From positions 1-19,642 of the forward strand of contig JANNGZ010000028.1 in NCBI GenBank assembly GCA_031404155.1: a stretch of 19,642 nt of DNA, given 5' to 3'. Under the pieces are notes generated by a model that was not told the DNA's origin, searched no databases, and saw nothing but the letters and a program-made list of their open reading frames with translations. The DNA comes from JANNGZ01 sp031404155 (GTDB lineage: Bacteria; Pseudomonadota; Gammaproteobacteria; Burkholderiales; Burkholderiaceae_C). The translations under genes and the position numbers were made by a program. Positions 16,351 to 19,642 of the stretch are shown here, piece by piece. Position 1 is the first letter of the stretch. Every line of letters starts with the position of its first letter.

Positions 16351-17976
16351 ATGCGCGAGCAACGCTCCCTCTTCGGCGAAATCCTCGACTGGATGCTTGC
16401 GCCGCTGCTGCTGCTCTGGCCGATGAGCGTGGCGGTCACCTGGCTGGTGGCCGAGGGCATCGCCAACCGGCCTTACGACCGCGAGCTTGGCGAGATGGCC
16501 CGCACGGTGGCGCGGCGTGTGGTGGTGGTCGACCCGTCGGCCACGCGCAAGAACACCGTCACGGTGCGCCTGTCGGATTCGGCGGCCGAGATCCTGCGTG
16601 CCGACGATGCCGACCGCATCTACTTCCAGGTGCTCGGCCTGCGCGGCGAGTTCATCGCCGGCGACCGCGACATGCCGGTGCCCGAAGAAACCGCGCCGCC
16701 CGGCGAACTGCGTTTTCGCGACGAGCTGCTGCAAAACGAGCCGGTCCGCGTCGCCTACCTCTGGGTGGCCGACGCCCGCGCCGGCGACCTGCCGTCGCTG
16801 GTGCAGGTGGCCGAAACCCTGGGCAAGCGCTCGCAGCTCACCGCCGAGATCATCAAGGGCGTGATCCTGCCGCAGTTCGTGATCCTGCCGGTGGCGGTGC
16901 TGCTGGTGTGGCTGGCGCTGGTGCGCGGTTTTGCGCCGCTCAACGAGTTGCAGCAGCGCATCCGCCAGCGCGAGAGCCACGACCTGAGCCCGATCGACGA
17001 GACCCAGGCGCCCGAGGAAGTGGCGCCGCTGGTGCGCTCGATCAACGACCTGCTGGCGCGGCTCGATGGTTCGATGCGCGCGCAGAAGCACTTCCTCGCC
17101 GACGCCGCGCACCAGCTCAAAACACCGCTGGCGGGCCTGCGCGCTCAGGCGGAGCTGGCCCAGCGCGAGCTCGACGCCAGCGGCGGCGACCCGCAGTCGG
17201 TGCGCAGCTCGCTGCGCCAGATCGCCCGCTCGAGCCAACGCGCGGCACACATGGTCAACCAGCTGCTGGCGATGGCACGGGCCGAAGACCGCGAGTCCGC
17301 GCTGCGGCTGCAGGACGTGCACCTGGTGCGCCTGGCCACCGAGACGGTGCGCGACTTCGTGCCGCGTGCGATGGAGGGTGGTATCGACCTAGGCTACGAA
17401 GGGCCCGAGCGCGACAGCGAGCTGACCCAGTTCCGCGGCCAGCCGCTGCTGGTGCGCGAGCTGATCCGCAACCTGGTCGACAACGCCCTGCAATACACCC
17501 CCAGCGGCGGCAGCGCCACGGTGCGTGTGCTCGGCGCGGATGCGGACGGCGGCGCTGTGGCCCGCTCGGTCGCGCTTCAGGTCGAGGACAGCGGTCCGGG
17601 CATTCCCGAGGCCGAGCGCGAACTCGTGTTCCAGCCCTTCTACCGCGCGCTCGGCACCAACGTCGACGGCTCCGGCCTGGGGCTGGCCATCGTGCGCGAG
17701 ATCGCGCAACAACATGAAGCCACGGTGACGATCGAAGACGCCCTCGAGGCGGCGCCTGAGCAGCCGCCCGGGACACGCTTCACGGTGCGCTTTGTGGCGC
17801 GTGCGGCACCGCGTGTGCCGGCCGGTGCGCCAACCGGCTTGCCGCCCATCGCGCCTTCCGCGGTGCCCGCAGGCGGGCCAGCGGGCCTGCGGGCGGGCGC
17901 GCCGGGGCCCGCGCCGGTGTCAAACCCTTCGGCTCAATTCGACAGGCCTTCCTCCGCACCGCGCAACCAGTTGTAG
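16351..17976 (+). CDS. Sensor histidine kinase (TctE-like, 2CSK_N-type sensor)
   Basis: A 541-residue inner-membrane kinase, partner of the regulator upstream. A membrane helix at about 15-37, a periplasmic domain (38-168) of the kind found in TctE, a second helix (169-193), a HAMP-like linker, then the H box FLADAAHQLKTPLAGL with His254, N box RNLVDNALQYTP (373-384), G1 DSGPGIP (413-419) and G2 GSGLGLAI (440-447). All catalytic elements are intact. Beyond about residue 484 comes a 57-residue Ala/Pro/Gly-rich tail not belonging to the kinase fold; its last 43 bases overlap the 3' end of the convergent dehydrogenase gene. The gap from the regulator is 180 bases, unusually long for such a pair, and the ATG at 16351 lacks a Shine-Dalgarno sequence, so the true start or translation mode is unsettled. 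Confidence 0.9.
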   Translation: MREQRSLFGEILDWMLAPLLLLWPMSVAVTWLVAEGIANRPYDRELGEMARTVARRVVVVDPSATRKNTVTVRLSDSAAEILRADDADRIYFQVLGLRGEFIAGDRDMPVPEETAPPGELRFRDELLQNEPVRVAYLWVADARAGDLPSLVQVAETLGKRSQLTAEIIKGVILPQFVILPVAVLLVWLALVRGFAPLNELQQRIRQRESHDLSPIDETQAPEEVAPLVRSINDLLARLDGSMRAQKHFLADAAHQLKTPLAGLRAQAELAQRELDASGGDPQSVRSSLRQIARSSQRAAHMVNQLLAMARAEDRESALRLQDVHLVRLATETVRDFVPRAMEGGIDLGYEGPERDSELTQFRGQPLLVRELIRNLVDNALQYTPSGGSATVRVLGADADGGAVARSVALQVEDSGPGIPEAERELVFQPFYRALGTNVDGSGLGLAIVREIAQQHEATVTIEDALEAAPEQPPGTRFTVRFVARAAPRVPAGAPTGLPPIAPSAVPAGGPAGLRAGAPGPAPVSNPSAQFDRPSSAPRNQL

Positions 17977-19016
17977 AGCGCGCCGTCGTCGGCGTCGGCC
18001 AGGCCCTGTGCGCAGGCTTGGGCAAACAGCGCGGCCGCGGCTTGGCTGGTCGCGAGGACGGGGGGCGGGCTCGTCGGCTGGGTCGTCGGGCCGCTGGTGG
18101 GTCCGCTTGTCGGTTGGCACCTCCGGGCAGTGCCCCCATCGTCCGACGCCGTCGTCCCCGCGCCGCTTGCGGCCATGCGCAGCGCCAGCGCCGAATCCTT
18201 AGCCAGCAGGCGCATGTGCGCGCGCGGGGCCCGCTCGCCCGCGAGCGCGCGGCGCAGGCGGTCGCTGCCGATCCAGCTCTGGCCGCTGGACTGCTCGATC
18301 ACGTCGAGCGTGCGCGTGGCATCCAGCCCGAGGCGCGAGGCCAGCGCCAGCGCCTCGGCGGCACCCGCGAGGTTGACCGCGGCAAGCAGGTTGTTCACCA
18401 GCTTGGTACGTGCGCCGTCGCCGGGCCGGGTGCCGACACGGAAGACGCGGCTGGAGATGTCGGCGAGCAAGGCAGCGTGGCGTGCGAACACCGCGTCGGC
18501 GCAAGCCACCATCAGGCTCATCGAGCCGTCGCGCGCACGCGCCGGCCCGCCCGACATCGGCGCATCGATGCAGTCGATGCCACGCTCGGCAAGGCGGCGC
18601 GCGCAGGCCTCGGTGTCTTGCGGGGCGATCGTCGGGCAGAGCATCACCGCGGTGCCCGGCGGGAGCACTGCCGCGATGCCGTCGTCGCTGTCGTCGCGGT
18701 CGTCGCCGTCGTCGCCGTCGTCGCCGCCGTCGCGGTCGCCACGGCTGGCCGCAGCGCCATGCCCGAACAGCACCTCGCGGGTTTGCGCGCCGTCGACCAC
18801 CGCCACGATCACGCAGGCGGCGCCGGCCGCGGCGGCAGCGGCACTGCGGGCCACCGCAGCCCCCGCCGCGCGGGCGAGCGCTTCGCGCCCGGGGTCGATG
18901 TCGCGCACCCGCACCGCGTGGCCGCGGTCGAGCAGGCGCAGCGCCATCGCCAGGCCCATGTTGCCGATGCCGACGATGCCGATGCTGATGCCGATGCCGA
19001 TGCCCTTTGTCGCCAT
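17934..19016 (-). CDS. 3-hydroxyisobutyrate dehydrogenase-family NAD(P)-dependent oxidoreductase with low-complexity inserts
   Basis: A 360-residue beta-hydroxyacid dehydrogenase (family members are about 290-300). The Rossmann loop is IVGIGNMGLAMALRL (14-28), the substrate loop DAPMSGGPARARDGSMSLMV (151-170), and the catalytic helix GDGARTKLVNNL (200-210) with Lys205 and Asn209; a second Lys lies in LLAKDSALAL (270-279). All key residues are present, so it could be active. Three stretches are odd: a repeated Gly-Ile N-terminus (5-17), a 21-residue Asp/Gly run (93-113) between two Rossmann strands, and a Thr/Pro-rich insert (302-319) in the C-terminal helical domain. All three come from simple DNA repeats. 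Substrate is not predictable; glyoxylate/tartronate-type or 3-hydroxyisobutyrate-type reactions are candidates. The 3' end overlaps the kinase gene by 43 bases, tail to tail. Confidence 0.88.
   Translation of the reverse strand: MATKGIGIGISIGIVGIGNMGLAMALRLLDRGHAVRVRDIDPGREALARAAGAAVARSAAAAAAGAACVIVAVVDGAQTREVLFGHGAAASRGDRDGGDDGDDGDDRDDSDDGIAAVLPPGTAVMLCPTIAPQDTEACARRLAERGIDCIDAPMSGGPARARDGSMSLMVACADAVFARHAALLADISSRVFRVGTRPGDGARTKLVNNLLAAVNLAGAAEALALASRLGLDATRTLDVIEQSSGQSWIGSDRLRRALAGERAPRAHMRLLAKDSALALRMAASGAGTTASDDGGTARRCQPTSGPTSGPTTQPTSPPPVLATSQAAAALFAQACAQGLADADDGALYNWLRGAEEGLSN
18680..18740. repeat. Trinucleotide-rich run (GTC/GCC) encoding an Asp/Gly insert
   Basis: About 60 bases built almost wholly from GTC, GCC and GCG triplets, including repeats of GTCGTCGCC. 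On the minus strand it encodes DGDDGDDRDD-like residues inside the dehydrogenase. Because the unit is a multiple of three, length changes would keep the frame. Confidence 0.8.
18963..19004. repeat. Hexanucleotide-like repeat (GATGCC) at the dehydrogenase 5' end
   Basis: Six or more degenerate copies of GATGCC (minus strand GGCATC) lie immediately after the start codon region and encode alternating Gly-Ile. They run into the true Rossmann Gly motif, so they look like an expansion of the codons for it. Confidence 0.75.
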
Positions 19017-19221
19017 GGGTTGCCGTTTTCAGGTGATGCCGAAGCGGCACTCAGCGGCCGAGAGGCAACGAGCCGGAGTCCGTCATTTCAGTGGAACCAC
19101 CGCGCTTCGCGCGACCCGCGACGCATGAAACGCGAGGCCATGCCCAGCAACTGCCGCCGATCTGGCTCCGCCAGGCCGCTGGCGGGCCTTGCAGGCCGCA
19201 TGGCCGCGAGACGCGGCCATT

Positions 19222-19254
19222 CCTCGGGGGGAGCGGCGAAGCCGCTTCGGGGGG
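19222..19254. repeat. REP-like palindromic element downstream of rodA
   Basis: A near-palindrome: a GC-rich hairpin AGCGGC-GAA-GCCGCT (19232-19246) flanked on both sides by runs of six or so G (CCTCGGGGGG and TTCGGGGGG). From memory, elements with this CCCCCCGAAGCGGCTTCGCCGCT pattern are very common between genes in Comamonadaceae and relatives. It lies 8 bases past the rodA stop codon and may also limit transcription or protect the mRNA end; it has no U-tract. Confidence 0.6.
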
Positions 19255-19261
19255 ATTCATC

Positions 19262-19642
19262 TCAAGACTGCATCAAGCGCCGGCTCTTGGCGATCGACAT
19301 CAGGATGCCCAGGCCGAGGCCGAGCGTGACCATCGCGGTGCCGCCGTAGCTGATGAAGGGCAGCGGCACGCCCACCACCGGCAGGATGCCGCTGACCATG
19401 CCCATGTTCACGAAGGCATAGGTGAACAGGCTGAGCGTGACGCCACCGGCAAGCAGGCGCGCGAACAGCGTCGGCGCCTCCGCCGCGATCATCAAACCGC
19501 GCAGCACCAGGAAGGCGAAGCCGAGGATCAGGCCGAGCGTGCCGAGCAGGCCGAACTCCTCGCTGAAGGCGGCGAAGATGAAGTCGGTGGTGCGCTCGGG
19601 AATGAACTCCAGGTGGGTCTGCGTGCCGGCCATGAAGCCCTT
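19262..19642 (-). CDS. rodA: RodA (SEDS peptidoglycan glycosyltransferase), C-terminal part, cut by window end
   Basis: The last 126 residues of a rod-shape SEDS protein, with the frame open to the window edge. GTQTHLEFIPERTTDFIFA is the conserved RodA/FtsW loop, FSEEFGLLG follows, and the last helices contain NMGMVSGILPVVGVPLPFIS with YGGTAMV, typical of RodA. Three to four hydrophobic segments are seen, then a short basic tail (SRRLMQS). RodA polymerises lipid II with PBP2 (MrdA) for side-wall growth; mrdA would be expected upstream, outside the window. Nothing abnormal is visible in the part present. Confidence 0.95.
   Translation of the reverse strand, partial: KGFMAGTQTHLEFIPERTTDFIFAAFSEEFGLLGTLGLILGFAFLVLRGLMIAAEAPTLFARLLAGGVTLSLFTYAFVNMGMVSGILPVVGVPLPFISYGGTAMVTLGLGLGILMSIAKSRRLMQS

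Overview
The window reads as a chromosomal segment from a high-GC betaproteobacterium. It most likely belongs to Burkholderiales, near the Rubrivivax/Leptothrix/Methylibium group. This rests on gene content, on SucC/SucD/RecA sequences that look typical of that order, and on a betaproteobacterial-type LexA box; no phylogeny was run. No rRNA, tRNA, CRISPR array, insertion sequence or phage gene was seen.

Layout. Nearly everything up to about 15.3 kb is on the minus strand. (1) 0-2.6 kb: a type IV major pilin (pilA) behind a strong sigma-54 promoter match, then its terminator and a PglL-type O-oligosaccharyltransferase that probably glycosylates the pilin. (2) 2.6-7.0 kb: a signalling cluster read in the order Ser/Thr kinase, PP2C phosphatase, FHA protein, adenylate/guanylate cyclase, metallo-beta-lactamase-fold cyclic-nucleotide phosphodiesterase. 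The cyclase is a wreck: a large internal deletion, two further frame changes and a replaced catalytic Asn. (3) 7.2-10.3 kb: a transport/stress operon with a TerC-UspA fusion, an SLC13/ArsB-NhaD-type permease and a free-standing UspA protein. (4) 10.4-13.2 kb: a DUF2889 gene, sucC and sucD (succinyl-CoA synthetase); sucD carries an apparent one-base insertion in a 4-base homopolymer. (5) 13.2-13.6 kb: a gene-poor spacer with two arrays of 12-base tandem repeats. (6) 13.6-15.4 kb: recA-recX behind a LexA-controlled promoter. (7) 15.5-18.0 kb, plus strand: a TctD/TctE-like response regulator and sensor kinase. (8) 17.9-19.6 kb, minus strand: a 3-hydroxyisobutyrate-dehydrogenase-family protein with low-complexity insertions, a REP-like palindrome, and the 3' part of rodA running off the window.

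How the genes fit together. The kinase, phosphatase and FHA protein form a complete write/erase/read set for protein phosphothreonine. The neighbouring cyclase and phosphodiesterase would once have made and destroyed a cyclic nucleotide. With the cyclase broken, only the degrading half of that pair is left here. The nearby pilin raises the possibility that this signalling once served type IV pili, but that is inference from proximity. The most noteworthy items are the decayed cyclase inside an otherwise intact signalling operon, the TerC-UspA fusion, the 12-base repeat arrays, and the repeat-driven insertions in the dehydrogenase. I did not find a clearly new defence or mobile system.
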